Below are positions 1-7,458 of a stretch of 21,096 nucleotides of DNA, piece by piece. Positions within the stretch are counted from its first letter, which is position 1; each line of letters begins with the position of its first letter. The notes under the pieces are model-generated. The model saw only the letters and a program-made list of their open reading frames with translations. It had not been told where the DNA came from and searched no databases. The stretch is from an uncultured Collinsella sp. GTDB lineage: Bacteria > Actinomycetota > Coriobacteriia > Coriobacteriales > Coriobacteriaceae. The position numbers and the translations under genes are program-made. The DNA lies in contig CABUVF010000013.1 in the NCBI GenBank assembly GCA_902494945.1, positions 1-21,096 on the forward strand, given 5' to 3'.

Positions 1-1295
1 AGTCTCTGCAACGCCGCGCCGATCACGCCAAACGTCAGCCAAAAGACGAGACCCATGATCACCAGGAACGCCGGAATGGCCGTGTAGCGACCCGTCAGGA
101 TGCGGTCGATCTTGACGGAACGCACGTGCTCGCGGCTCTCGTGCGGCTTGACGACGCAGCGCCCACACACGTCGCCGATAAAGCCGAAGCGCATGTCAGC
201 CAGTGCAGATAGACGGTCGGTACCGGCCTCACCCTCCATCTGGGTAATGATGTGCTCGATGGCGTCAAGTTCGTTACGGTCCAGATGAAGCGCCTCGGTC
301 ACCAGCTCGTCGCCCTCAACCAGCTTGGTCGCCGCAAAACGCACCGGGATATGCGCCGTCGCGGCATGGTCCTCGATAAGGTTGGCGATGCCGTGGATGC
401 AGCGATGCAGCGCGCCGCCGTCTGGGCCATCGGGCGCACAGAAGTCCAGGCGACCGGGGCGCTCGCGGAACCGCGCCACGTGCAAGGCATGATCCACCAA
501 CTCGCCAATACCCTCGTTGCGGGCAGCGCTAATGGGGACAACAGGCACGCCCAACAGGCTCTCGAGCAGGTTGACGTCCACGGCGCCGCCGTTGGCCGTC
601 ACCTCGTCCATCATGTTGAGCGCGATGACCATGGGGCAGTCGAGCTCCATAAGCTGCAGCGTCAGGTACAGGTTACGTTCAATATTAGTAGCGTCGATGA
701 TGTCGATGATGGCGTCGGGATGCTCGTCAAGGATGAATTGACGGCTCACGACCTCTTCGCCTGTGTACGGCGACAGCGAATAAATACCGGGCAGGTCGGT
801 AACGTTCGCCTCGGGGTGGTTGCGGATGGTGCCATCTTTGCGGTCGACCGTCACGCCGGGAAAGTTACCGACGTGCTGGTTGGAGCCCGTCAGCTGGTTG
901 AACAGCGTGGTCTTACCGCAGTTTTGGTTGCCGGCGAGGGCAAAATGCAGCGGCGCGCCCTCGGGCACGGCCGTCTTTGCCGCACGGGGCGAATACGTCC
1001 CCTCGCCGAGTGCCGGGTGCTCCGTCGTGCCGATTGCGACGTTAGTGCGCGGACCCGTGTCTGTGTCGTGAACACCCACGAGCTCGATGCGAGCAGCATC
1101 GTCCTTGCGCAGCGTCAGCTCGTAGCCGCGCAGGCGAATCTCGAGCGGGTCGCCCATGGGGGCGTACTTCATCATGGTGACTTCGGTGCCCGGCGTTAGA
1201 CCCATGTCCAAAATATGCTGTCGGAGTGCCTGATCGTCCGATGCCACCGATGCGACAACGGCGTCCTTTCCAATCTCGAGTGTATCGAGCTTCAC
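1..1295 (-). CDS. feoB: FeoA-FeoB fusion ferrous iron transporter (3' part outside window)
   Basis: The first 431 codons are visible. Residues 1-74 form a FeoA-like SH3 domain (HILDMGLTPGTEV, then LRGYELTLRK). A linker follows, then the FeoB cytoplasmic GTPase: G1 GNQNCGKT at 122-129, the GNFPGVTV switch around 143-150, G3 DLPG at 167-170, G4 NMMD at 227-230 and a G5-like SAAR. The first FeoB membrane segment (ending LVFWLTFGVIGAAL) begins just before the window edge. FeoB moves Fe2+ across the cytoplasmic membrane. FeoA is usually a separate small partner, so here the two are one polypeptide. The start is GTG at 1293-1295, preceded by AAAGGA with about 7 bases of spacing. The nearby ATG at 1302 meets a stop after three codons and cannot be used. 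The frame stays open to the edge. Family assignment is firm; the rest of the protein cannot be seen. Confidence 0.95.
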   Translation of the reverse strand, partial: MKLDTLEIGKDAVVASVASDDQALRQHILDMGLTPGTEVTMMKYAPMGDPLEIRLRGYELTLRKDDAARIELVGVHDTDTGPRTNVAIGTTEHPALGEGTYSPRAAKTAVPEGAPLHFALAGNQNCGKTTLFNQLTGSNQHVGNFPGVTVDRKDGTIRNHPEANVTDLPGIYSLSPYTGEEVVSRQFILDEHPDAIIDIIDATNIERNLYLTLQLMELDCPMVIALNMMDEVTANGGAVDVNLLESLLGVPVVPISAARNEGIGELVDHALHVARFRERPGRLDFCAPDGPDGGALHRCIHGIANLIEDHAATAHIPVRFAATKLVEGDELVTEALHLDRNELDAIEHIITQMEGEAGTDRLSALADMRFGFIGDVCGRCVVKPHESREHVRSVKIDRILTGRYTAIPAFLVIMGLVFWLTFGVIGAALQR

Positions 1296-1327
1296 TCGCT
1301 CATCCTTTCGTTAGACGCGGTTAACCG

Positions 1328-1382
1328 TTTACCGGGGCTAACCAACTCGTAACGACAAATGATAGCGCTCTGAACTATTATA
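1328..1382 (-). promoter_or_regulatory. Possible feoAB promoter and DtxR-like box
   Basis: On the minus strand a perfect TATAAT (1382 to 1377) lies about 80 bases before the feoAB GTG. No good -35 hexamer is found at the right distance, only TAAACA at about 16 bases. Downstream of it, GTTGGTTAGCCCCGGTAAA (1346 to 1328) matches the DtxR/IdeR consensus at about 11 of 19 positions, nearly all in the left half. Iron control of feo genes by DtxR-type repressors is known in actinobacteria. The site here is weak and is only a candidate. Confidence 0.25.
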
Positions 1383-1416
1383 TAAAGTCAAATACCGATG
1401 TTTACCTGCGCAAACT

Positions 1417-1737
1417 TTATGCGGTGCGCCCCGAAAGCTCTTTGCGCATACCGCTCAGCGAGATCGAAATGGAACCCGACCGCGCGGTAGCAGTGAGTCG
1501 ATCACCCTCAACCGACCCCGTGCATGTAAAGGGCGCCTTGCCCATCAAGACGTGGGAGATAGTACCCGAGAGCTCAAAGAAATCGCACTCAGCGCGGGCA
1601 CCCGAGAGAGCGATATTGAGGCCCCTGACGTTTAGTACTGCCCTGAGCGCGCCGTTCACCCCATGTGAAAACGTCACCTCGCCGCGCTTGCTCCCCACCG
1701 GCGTCTGGGCCAAAACCACATACGTACCCTCAAGCAT
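1417..1737 (-). CDS. Small uncharacterised protein (106 aa)
   Basis: I do not recognise a named family. The protein begins MLEGTYVVLAQTPVGSKRGE and alternates short hydrophobic strands with Gly and polar turns (TPVGSKRGEVTFS, GVNGALRAVLNVRG, FFELSGTISH, TCTGSVEGDRLTA, SISISLSGMRKEL). This suggests an all-beta, barrel-like or calycin-like fold. It has no signal peptide and no membrane segment, so it is probably cytosolic. The ATG at 1737 is chosen because AGGAGGA (1749 to 1743) lies about 5 bases ahead of it; an upstream in-frame ATG at 1773 has no such site. It begins 47 bases after the esterase stop on the same strand with no terminator between, so the two may be co-transcribed. A promiscuous enoyl- or lipid-binding role would be a guess and is not claimed. 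Confidence 0.7.
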   Translation of the reverse strand: MLEGTYVVLAQTPVGSKRGEVTFSHGVNGALRAVLNVRGLNIALSGARAECDFFELSGTISHVLMGKAPFTCTGSVEGDRLTATARSGSISISLSGMRKELSGRTA

Positions 1738-1784
1738 GGCTCCTCCTCTAAGCAGACTTTTTGAAACGGGCAAGTAGTCTACTT

Positions 1785-2684
1785 TTACATATGGCGTTCC
1801 AGGAAGCGGAAGGCCAGACGGATCCAGGGACGGACGGAAACCTGCTTGTCCTCGTTGTCGACCGCGGTATTGGCGTTGCCGAGCGAAAGGCCGTGGCCAC
1901 CCTGGTCAAAAACGTGCATCTCGCATGCAACACCCTCCTCGGCCATGCGCTGCGCAAACGGGTAGACCTGCGCGACCGGCGCCGTCTTGTCGTCCGAAAC
2001 GCCCCACACAAAGGTCGGGGGCATCTGACGCGAAACGTGCGTGGTAGGGCAAATGTCGGCCAGGTGCTCATCGGTCGCCTCGCCGCCCGTCACCATCGAC
2101 AGATAGTCGTTGAGCAAATCGCGCCCCGTCTTGCCACCCGTCTTGGGCACGCGCAGGTCGATGCGCGGGTCGCGCGTCTGCATATCGCGCACATAGGCAA
2201 GGTCGAGCAACGGATAGCCCAGCACCACGGCGTCGGGACGAATATCCTCCGGACGAGCCCCGGCAAGGCCCGCGAAGGGTCCGGTCTTCCACTGCGTTGC
2301 CAACGAGGCGCAGATCATGCCGCCCGCCGAGAAACCCACGATGCACACGCGCTTGGGATCGACATGCCACTCGTCGGCGTTGGCGCGCACGGTAGCGACC
2401 ATCTTGGCGAGGTCCGCCTGCGGGTGCGGAAAGCTCACGTCGCCCGTGGCGCTCGTCACATAGTTGAGCACAAAGGCCTGGTAGCCGCGGTCCAAAAACG
2501 CAAACGCCACCGGGTCCTGCTCGTGCGGAGCGATATGCGTAAACCCGCCTCCGCCGCAGATGATCACCGCGGGGCGGCGGCCATTGGGCTTGTCGGGCAG
2601 CGGCTCGGCACCCAGATACGTAAACGTCGCCGGATAATCCTCGGTCGGCTCCTCGCCCCACAGCGCATGGTTCTCAATAATCAT
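1785..2684 (-). CDS. Alpha/beta-hydrolase esterase (Aes/acetyl-xylan esterase-like)
   Basis: A 299-residue serine hydrolase of the COG0657-type esterase/lipase class. The nucleophile elbow GFSAGG sits at 117-122 (Ser119). An HGG-like oxyanion segment, CGGGGFTH, is at 43-50. The likely acid Asp is in VSDDKTAP (231/232), and the catalytic His is His264 in QGGHGLSLG. There is no signal peptide, so the enzyme should be cytosolic and act on small acyl esters such as deacetylating imported sugar esters. The substrate is not shown. The ATG at 2684 is chosen because GGAGGG lies 7 bases upstream and the family normally begins close to this point. The frame stays open much further upstream, to 3653, but that extension overlaps the PTS gene on the other strand and is spurious. 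It faces away from the PTS EIIA gene. Confidence 0.88.
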   Translation of the reverse strand: MIIENHALWGEEPTEDYPATFTYLGAEPLPDKPNGRRPAVIICGGGGFTHIAPHEQDPVAFAFLDRGYQAFVLNYVTSATGDVSFPHPQADLAKMVATVRANADEWHVDPKRVCIVGFSAGGMICASLATQWKTGPFAGLAGARPEDIRPDAVVLGYPLLDLAYVRDMQTRDPRIDLRVPKTGGKTGRDLLNDYLSMVTGGEATDEHLADICPTTHVSRQMPPTFVWGVSDDKTAPVAQVYPFAQRMAEEGVACEMHVFDQGGHGLSLGNANTAVDNEDKQVSVRPWIRLAFRFLERHM

Positions 2685-2870
2685 AGGTGCTCCCTCCGTG
2701 CGATTCGTGCGCACTCGTTTTTCGCACCTTAGCGTACCCCACTTGAGCCCGCGGCGCAGAAACACCCCCGCAATGAGTTGGCCTTCAACTGATATATCAC
2801 AAAATCGCTGTTCAGAGGCATCGTTAAGCAGCGTAAAATAGGAGCGCTGACCATGCTGGGAAACACGTAC

Positions 2871-2880
2871 GAAACGTTTC
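2871..2880. promoter_or_regulatory. Palindrome GAAACGTTTC, candidate LacI-family operator
   Basis: A perfect 10-base palindrome with a central CG lies 50 bases before the PTS EIIA start. A further GGAAAC at 2859-2864 pairs with GTTTCC at 2876-2881. LacI/GalR-family repressors bind palindromes with this kind of centre. No such regulator gene is in the window, so the assignment rests on site shape only. Confidence 0.35.
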
Positions 2881-2893
2881 CGGCAAACCACAC

Positions 2894-2910
2894 GCGTGCA
2901 ACATGCACGC
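2894..2910. promoter_or_regulatory. Perfect 7-3-7 inverted repeat in PTS EIIA leader
   Basis: GCGTGCA (2894-2900) and TGCACGC (2904-2910) are perfect inverted copies around ACA. They end 10 bases before the GGAGG ribosome site of the EIIA gene. As RNA this is a small hairpin that could affect initiation; as DNA it could be a second operator. Function is not known. Confidence 0.4.
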
Positions 2911-2930
2911 CTGATACGTTGGAGGCATCT

Positions 2931-3494
2931 ATGGGTCTGCTCGATTCGCTCAAGTCCACGTTCACTTCGTCGGGCGAGGCGTCCGTTCCGCCCGCAGCAA
3001 GCTTCGCCACCCGCGAAGGCGTCATCTACGCTCCCGTCAACGGCGTGCTCGTCAATCTGAGTGAGGTTCCCGACGAGACCATCGCCTCGGGCATGCTCGG
3101 CCAGGGCTACGGCATCGAGCCCATTACCGGCACCATTTACGCCCCCGCTAACGGCCGTATCGGCGCCACCACCGTCACCAACCACTCCATCGGCATGATC
3201 ACCGAGGACGGTCTTCGCGTGTTCATCCATGTTGGCCTGGGCACCGTGGAAATGAACGGCAAGGGTTTTGCCCGCTTTGTCGAGATGGGTGACACGGTCA
3301 AGGCCGGCCAGCCGCTCATCAGCTTCGATCGCGAGGCCATCAAGGCCGCCGGCCACGAGGACATCGTGACCGTCATCATCTCCGAGCTCGATCGTCTTAA
3401 GAGCATCGACCATGTCGGCGAGTCCGGAACGCTTATCGGCGGCAACCCGCTCGTCAAGCTGGGCGACCCGCTGCTGGTAGCCAAGACCAAGTAG
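2931..3494 (+). CDS. PTS glucose-family EIIA component (stand-alone)
   Basis: This 187-residue protein is one EIIA domain of the glucose superfamily (Crr-like). After a 25-residue leader the domain runs VIYAPVNGVLVNLSEVPDETIASGMLGQG, then IYAPANGRI, and carries both conserved histidines: His85 (TNHSIGM) and His100 in VFIHVGLGTVEMNGKGF. His100 is the expected phospho-acceptor from HPr, passed on to a sugar-specific EIIB; His85 is its active-site partner. No EIIB, EIIC, HPr or EI is nearby, so this subunit must serve a permease encoded elsewhere, or regulate other transporters as Crr does. The start at 2931 has GGAGG 5 bases ahead of it; an in-frame ATG at 2853 is poorer. It is monocistronic, with a strong terminator 34 bases after the stop. 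Confidence 0.93.
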   Translation: MGLLDSLKSTFTSSGEASVPPAASFATREGVIYAPVNGVLVNLSEVPDETIASGMLGQGYGIEPITGTIYAPANGRIGATTVTNHSIGMITEDGLRVFIHVGLGTVEMNGKGFARFVEMGDTVKAGQPLISFDREAIKAAGHEDIVTVIISELDRLKSIDHVGESGTLIGGNPLVKLGDPLLVAKTK

Positions 3495-3527
3495 CCAGGC
3501 CCCGCGCCACACAGCCAAAAGGCAACA

Positions 3528-3566
3528 CGAAAAGCGCCCACGAGCATTTGCCGTGGGCGCTTTTCG
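3528..3566 (+). terminator. Rho-independent terminator after PTS EIIA
   Basis: CGAAAAGCGCCCAC (3528-3541) pairs perfectly with GTGGGCGCTTTTCG (3553-3566), a 14-base-pair stem with an 11-base loop, followed by a short TTTG. The A-rich left foot and T-rich right foot would let it work on both strands. Confidence 0.85.
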
Positions 3567-3620
3567 TTTGAAAAACCATCCCGCCAATGCCTTATCTGTA
3601 TAGCCCAAATGAGCCGAGCT

Positions 3621-3628
3621 GCTAGAAT
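3621..3628 (+). promoter_or_regulatory. Extended -10 promoter for asnS
   Basis: TGCTAGAAT (3620-3628) is an extended -10 element (TGn then TAGAAT). There is no clear -35, which fits an extended -10. Transcription would start near 3635, about 40 bases before the chosen GTG of asnS. Confidence 0.45.
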
Positions 3629-3674
3629 ATCGAACTGTATGGATAACTATCATTCAACCGTTATGGGAGGATAC

Positions 3675-5078
3675 GTGAACCGCACCAAAATCGCGCAGCT
3701 CTATGCCGATGCCGAGTCGCTCGGCGGCCAGACCGTCACCGTCGCCGGCTGGGTCAAGTCCGTCCGCGACATGAAGAACTTTGGCTTTGTTACGCTCAAC
3801 GACGGCAGCTGCTTCCGCGACCTGCAGGTCGTCATGAACCGCGAGGCACTCGACAACTACGACGAGATCGCCCACCAAAATGTCTCGGCCGCACTCATTT
3901 GCACCGGCACCGTCAAACTGACCCCCGATGCGCCTCAGCCCTTCGAGCTTTCCGCCACCTCCATCGAGGTCGAGGGCGTCAGCGCCCCGGATTACCCGCT
4001 GCAGAAGAAGCGCGCAACCGTCGAGTTCCTGCGCACCCAGCAGCACCTGCGCCCGCGCACTAACCTGTTCCGCGCCGTGTTCCGCATCCGCTCTGTCGCG
4101 GCTGCCGCCATCCACCGCTTCTTCCAGGAGCAAGGCTTTGTCTACGTCAACACCCCCATCATCACCACGAGTGACTGCGAGGGTGCCGGCGAGATGTTCC
4201 GCGTGACCACGCTTGACCCCAAAAACCCGCCCCTCACCGAGTCCGGCGAGGTCGACTGGAGCCAGGACTTCTTTGGCAAGCACGCGAGCCTTACCGTGTC
4301 CGGCCAGCTCAATGCCGAGAACTTTGCCATGGCCTTTGGCGACGTGTACACCTTTGGCCCCACCTTCCGCGCCGAAAACTCCAACACCACGCGCCACGCC
4401 GCCGAGTTTTGGATGATCGAGCCCGAGATGGCCTTTGCCGACCTGAACGACTACATGGATAACGCCGAGGCCATGCTCAAGTACGTCCTTAAGGACGTTA
4501 TGGCCACCTGCCCCGACGAGCTCAATATGCTCAACAAGTTTGTGGACAAGGGCCTGATCGAGCGCCTGGACCATGTGGCAAACTCCGACTTTGCCCGCGT
4601 TACCTACACCGAGGCTGTCGAAATCCTGGAGCAGGCAGTCGCTGCTGGCCACCAGTTTGATTACCCCGTCAGCTGGGGCATCGACCTGCAGACCGAGCAC
4701 GAGCGCTTCCTGACCGAGGAGCACTTTAAGCGACCGACCTTCGTAACCGACTACCCGGCCGAGATCAAGGCGTTCTACATGCGCATGAACGAGGACGGCA
4801 AGACCGTCGCCGCCGCCGACTGCCTGGTTCCCGGTATCGGCGAGATTATCGGCGGCTCCCAGCGCGAGGAGCGCCTGGATCTGCTCGAGGCCCGCATCAA
4901 GGACCTGGGCATGAATCCCGAGCAGTACAAGTACTACCTTGACCTGCGCCGCTACGGTTCCTGCAAGCACGCCGGCTACGGCTTGGGCTTCGAGCGCTTG
5001 GTCATGTATCTGACCGGCGTGGGCAACATCCGCGACGTCCTGCCGCACCCGCGCACCGTGGGCAACGCCGATTTCTAA
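3675..5078 (+). CDS. asnS: Asparagine--tRNA ligase
   Basis: A class IIb aminoacyl-tRNA synthetase that charges tRNA-Asn with asparagine in the cytosol. The N-terminal OB-fold anticodon domain covers about residues 19-100 (VTVAGWVKSVRDMKNFGFVTLNDGS). The catalytic core carries motif 2 (FRAENSNTTRHAAEFWMIEPE, 231-251) and motif 3 near the C-terminus (GYGLGFERLVMYLTG, then GNIRDVLPHPRT). The FWMIEPE wording is typical of AsnRS rather than AspRS. GTG at 3675 is chosen: GGGAGG lies 4 bases upstream and it gives 467 residues, against 466 in E. coli. In-frame ATGs at 3639 and 3663 have no ribosome site, and 3639 lies almost at the predicted transcript start. The gene has its own promoter and terminator. 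A long open frame on the opposite strand is a codon-usage shadow. Confidence 0.98.
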   Translation: MNRTKIAQLYADAESLGGQTVTVAGWVKSVRDMKNFGFVTLNDGSCFRDLQVVMNREALDNYDEIAHQNVSAALICTGTVKLTPDAPQPFELSATSIEVEGVSAPDYPLQKKRATVEFLRTQQHLRPRTNLFRAVFRIRSVAAAAIHRFFQEQGFVYVNTPIITTSDCEGAGEMFRVTTLDPKNPPLTESGEVDWSQDFFGKHASLTVSGQLNAENFAMAFGDVYTFGPTFRAENSNTTRHAAEFWMIEPEMAFADLNDYMDNAEAMLKYVLKDVMATCPDELNMLNKFVDKGLIERLDHVANSDFARVTYTEAVEILEQAVAAGHQFDYPVSWGIDLQTEHERFLTEEHFKRPTFVTDYPAEIKAFYMRMNEDGKTVAAADCLVPGIGEIIGGSQREERLDLLEARIKDLGMNPEQYKYYLDLRRYGSCKHAGYGLGFERLVMYLTGVGNIRDVLPHPRTVGNADF

Positions 5079-5119
5079 TCGCCACAGCGCCACCAAACGC
5101 GTTCCAGCGCATCACGCCA

Positions 5120-5151
5120 GCGCCTCTCGGCAAGCCGAGGGGCGCTTTTTT
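5120..5151 (+). terminator. Rho-independent terminator after asnS
   Basis: GCGCCTCTCGGC (5120-5131) pairs with GCCGAGGGGCGC (5134-5145) with one T.G pair and a very tight loop, followed by six T (5146-5151). It lies 41 bases after the asnS stop. Confidence 0.9.
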
Positions 5152-5327
5152 CAACAGTATCCGTCAAGCTTTTGGCAAGATTTTGGTCAGTTGAGCAGGG
5201 CTGTTGAAAACTCGACCCGCCGCTTGCCGACGACTACCGACCGCCCGGAGCGTCCTGCACCCCTGGGAAAGCCCCGCGCCCTAGGCTCCATACCGTCGCC
5301 ACCCAAAACGGAAAGGACGTGGACGCC

Positions 5328-6113
5328 ATGACCGAAACCGCTGTTGAAACTTACGAGACCACGACGAGGGGCGCCGCCTCGATGGCAGCCTATCGCGCCG
5401 TTCGCATCCTGCAACTATTAAGCGAAAACACCGGCGAGGACAAGGCCATGCTTTCCGATGAGTTGATCCGGCGTCTCGCCCATCCCGACGACCCCGCCCG
5501 CATGCCCATCTCGGCGGCGCGGCGCAGCATCTACACCGCCATCTCCGCACTTCGCCATGCCGGATACGAAATTGAATACAAGCGCGGCGTGGGGTATCGG
5601 CTCTTGACCCGTCCGCTCACCGACGAAGAGATCATCCGGCTCCACGGCATGGTCATGCGCAACCGCTCTACGCCCATCGCCATTCGAAAAAGCATGGCGC
5701 AGCACCTGGTCGCCATGGCGAGTGCCGACGTTCGCGGCTACCTCGATGCACCCGAGCCTGCTCCAAGCGCAGGCGGCAAATCCACCAAGGCCACACGCAC
5801 GCCCGTCAAGCGCATCGATGCCTGCGAGCTCATCGAGCAGGCCATCGACCACGGAACCACGGTGAGTTTTGATATTTCGAGTGTCACGGCACGCGGAGAG
5901 GTCGAAGTGGCACGGATGACACTCCGTCCCTTTGCCATCAAGCAACGAGACGGCATCTCGTATTTGCTGGGAACGGTCTATGACGCGCGAGGCGCCGATG
6001 ACACGTTGCGTACCGTAGAGATCGGCCGAATGAGAAACGTCACCACACGTCTCCTCGACGGCAAGAAGCTCTTCGCCGCCCTGGACGAGGACGATGCCTC
6101 CTCCGCCGCATAA
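5328..6113 (+). CDS. WYL-domain transcriptional regulator
   Basis: A 261-residue cytosolic regulator of the YafY/DeoR-like WYL class. Residues 20-95 form a winged helix-turn-helix (AAYRAVRILQLLSENTG, SAARRSIYTAISALRHAGYEIEY, then the wing KRGVGYRL). Residues 163-250 look like a WYL-type ligand-sensing domain (LRPFAIKQRDGISYLLGTVYD, then TVEIGRMRNV), where PF...(Y)LLG and the I-R-M element are the recognisable parts. The WYL triad itself is SYL here. The ATG at 5328 is preferred to GTG at 5319 because the AAGGA site (5313-5317) is one base from the GTG but 10 bases from the ATG. It lies 160 bases before the ABC transporter on the same strand and could regulate it; no binding site was identified. 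WYL proteins respond to nucleic acid or nucleotide ligands in several known cases. Confidence 0.75.
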   Translation: MTETAVETYETTTRGAASMAAYRAVRILQLLSENTGEDKAMLSDELIRRLAHPDDPARMPISAARRSIYTAISALRHAGYEIEYKRGVGYRLLTRPLTDEEIIRLHGMVMRNRSTPIAIRKSMAQHLVAMASADVRGYLDAPEPAPSAGGKSTKATRTPVKRIDACELIEQAIDHGTTVSFDISSVTARGEVEVARMTLRPFAIKQRDGISYLLGTVYDARGADDTLRTVEIGRMRNVTTRLLDGKKLFAALDEDDASSAA

Positions 6114-6182
6114 GACCCTCCGCCGCCCATTCGACTACCCGTACCGCCCATCCGATTCTGTATTAAAAAACCCGCCAGGCTG

Positions 6183-6210
6183 TTGTAAAAATGGACATCA
6201 GCGCTACTAT
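6183..6210 (+). promoter_or_regulatory. Candidate promoter of the ABC transporter operon
   Basis: TTGTAA (6183-6188) and TACTAT (6205-6210) are separated by 16 bases. The start codon of the binding protein is 63 bases downstream. Only moderate consensus match. Confidence 0.4.
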
Positions 6211-6215
6211 AGTTC

Positions 6216-6241
6216 CACTTGCACTTTGTCCCAGTGCAGTG
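6216..6241 (+). promoter_or_regulatory. Hairpin just after the transporter promoter
   Basis: CACTTGCACT (6216-6225) pairs with AGTGCAGTG (6233-6241) with one bulged T; the inner TGCACT/AGTGCA six pairs are perfect, around the loop TTGTCCC. It lies immediately downstream of the predicted transcription start. It could be an operator for the upstream regulator or an mRNA leader element. I see no T-box or known riboswitch features. Confidence 0.35.
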
Positions 6242-6273
6242 TTTCCAGCCATTTTTATACTGGGGGTAATGAT

Positions 6274-7254
6274 ATGAAGGACATCACCATCAGCCGCAGG
6301 AGCCTTCTGGTCTCCGCCGGTCTGCTCGCGCTCGCCCCGCTCGCCGGATGCGGCGGCAACTCTGGTTCCGGCTCTGCTGCCGCCGGTTCCGACTACACCA
6401 TCGGCGTTCTGCAGCTCACCGAGCACTCCGCGCTCGATGCCGCCAACGACGGCTTCGTCAAGGCCATCAAGAAGAGCGGCCTTAAGGTCAAGATCGACCA
6501 GAAGAACGCCCAGAACGACCAGTCCACGTGTAAGTCCATTGCCGACAAGTTCGTAGGCGACGGTGTCGACCTGATCTATGCCATCGCTACGCCCGCCGCG
6601 CAGGCTGCCGCCGGCGCCACCGCTGACATCCCCATCGTTGGCTGCGCCATCACCGACTACGCCGCTTCCGGCCTTGTCCAGGACAACGACAAGCCCGGCA
6701 CCAACGTCACGGGCGCTTCCGATCTCACCCCGGTCGCCGAGCAGCTCGAGATGATGCAGAAGGTCCTGCCCGACGTTAAGAAGGTCGGCCTGCTCTACTG
6801 CACCGCCGAGTCCAACTCCGACGTCCAGATCAAGGCCGCCAAGAAGGAGCTCGACAAGCTGGGCCTGGAGTACACCGACTTCACCGTCTCGAGCTCCAAC
6901 GAGATCCAGTCCGTCGTCGAGTCCGCCGTGAGCAAGGTCGACGCGCTCTACTCCCCCACCGACAACACCATCGCCGCGGGCGCCTCGCAAGTCGGCCAGA
7001 TCTGCAAGGAGAACAAGCTCCCCTTTGTGACTGGCGAGGAGGGCATGTGCAAGGCCGGCGGTCTGTTCACCCTCTCCATCAACTATGAGGACCTGGGCTA
7101 CGCTGCAGGCGAGATGGCCGTCAAGATCTTGAAGGGCGAGGCCAAGCCCGAGGATATGCCGATTGAGCACCTCTCGAGCAAGGACCTGGTCGTCGTCAAA
7201 AACGACGAGATGGCCGAGGCTCTGGGTATCGACCTTTCCGCTCTGGACGCGTAG
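6274..7254 (+). CDS. ABC transporter substrate-binding lipoprotein (TrpX-like, ABC_sub_bind)
   Basis: A 326-residue exported lipoprotein. The signal has a twin-arginine-like start (ISRRSLLVSAG, residues 6-16), a hydrophobic stretch and a lipobox LAGC, with Cys26 as the lipidated residue. A Gly/Ser linker (GGNSGSGSAAAGS) follows, then the periplasmic-binding fold beginning YTIGVLQLTEHSALDAANDGF. The pattern QKNAQNDQSTCKSIADKFV, AIATPAAQAAAG, IPIVGCAITDY, VGLLYC and LYSPTDNTIA is typical of COG2984 proteins. Some members bind tryptophan or tyrosine; the ligand cannot be read from this sequence. The ATG at 6274 has GGGGGT 6 bases upstream. The SRR motif suggests possible Tat export, but the typical SRRxFLK consensus is only partly met, so Sec export is possible. 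First gene of a three-gene transporter set. Confidence 0.9.
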   Translation: MKDITISRRSLLVSAGLLALAPLAGCGGNSGSGSAAAGSDYTIGVLQLTEHSALDAANDGFVKAIKKSGLKVKIDQKNAQNDQSTCKSIADKFVGDGVDLIYAIATPAAQAAAGATADIPIVGCAITDYAASGLVQDNDKPGTNVTGASDLTPVAEQLEMMQKVLPDVKKVGLLYCTAESNSDVQIKAAKKELDKLGLEYTDFTVSSSNEIQSVVESAVSKVDALYSPTDNTIAAGASQVGQICKENKLPFVTGEEGMCKAGGLFTLSINYEDLGYAAGEMAVKILKGEAKPEDMPIEHLSSKDLVVVKNDEMAEALGIDLSALDA

Positions 7255-7325
7255 CGCCATGCGCGGTGACGCATCTAGGGCCCGCACGCGCGCCGCAGCT
7301 GCGTTATTCAATATCTGAGCCATTG

Positions 7326-7354
7326 GGGCGAACGCTAAAGACCGGCGTTCGCCC
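7326..7354 (+). terminator. Hairpin between binding-protein and permease genes
   Basis: GGGCGAACGC (7326-7335) and GCGTTCGCCC (7345-7354) form a perfect 10-base-pair stem with a 9-base loop, followed by a weak T-rich run (TGCTTGTTTC). It may be a leaky terminator or 3'-end stabiliser that keeps the binding protein more abundant than the permease and ATPase. This is common in ABC operons, but here it is inferred. Confidence 0.5.
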
Positions 7355-7458
7355 TGCTTGTTTCAGGTAAAACAAAACATCTGTCCATCGCTCTTTTATG
7401 CATTGGTACCGCTATTATGGAAAATCACGTGTCCACCCTATCCTAGGAGGTATGAAGC

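Noticed and set aside
1785..3653. Single 622-codon open frame on the minus strand
   Set aside because: Only the part up to 2684 is the esterase. The upstream half lies opposite the PTS EIIA gene, has low-complexity composition, and has no ribosome site.
3654..5096. 480-codon open frame opposite asnS
   Set aside because: A shadow frame: it mirrors asnS and has no recognisable domain or ribosome site.
6114..6273. T-box or amino-acid riboswitch before the TrpX-like gene
   Set aside because: Looked for because some relatives have one. There is no TGG-type antiterminator bulge or specifier loop, and the leader is too short.
6163..7323. 386-codon open frame opposite the transporter lipoprotein gene
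   Set aside because: A shadow of the binding-protein gene with repetitive Gly, Leu and Asp composition and no domain match.
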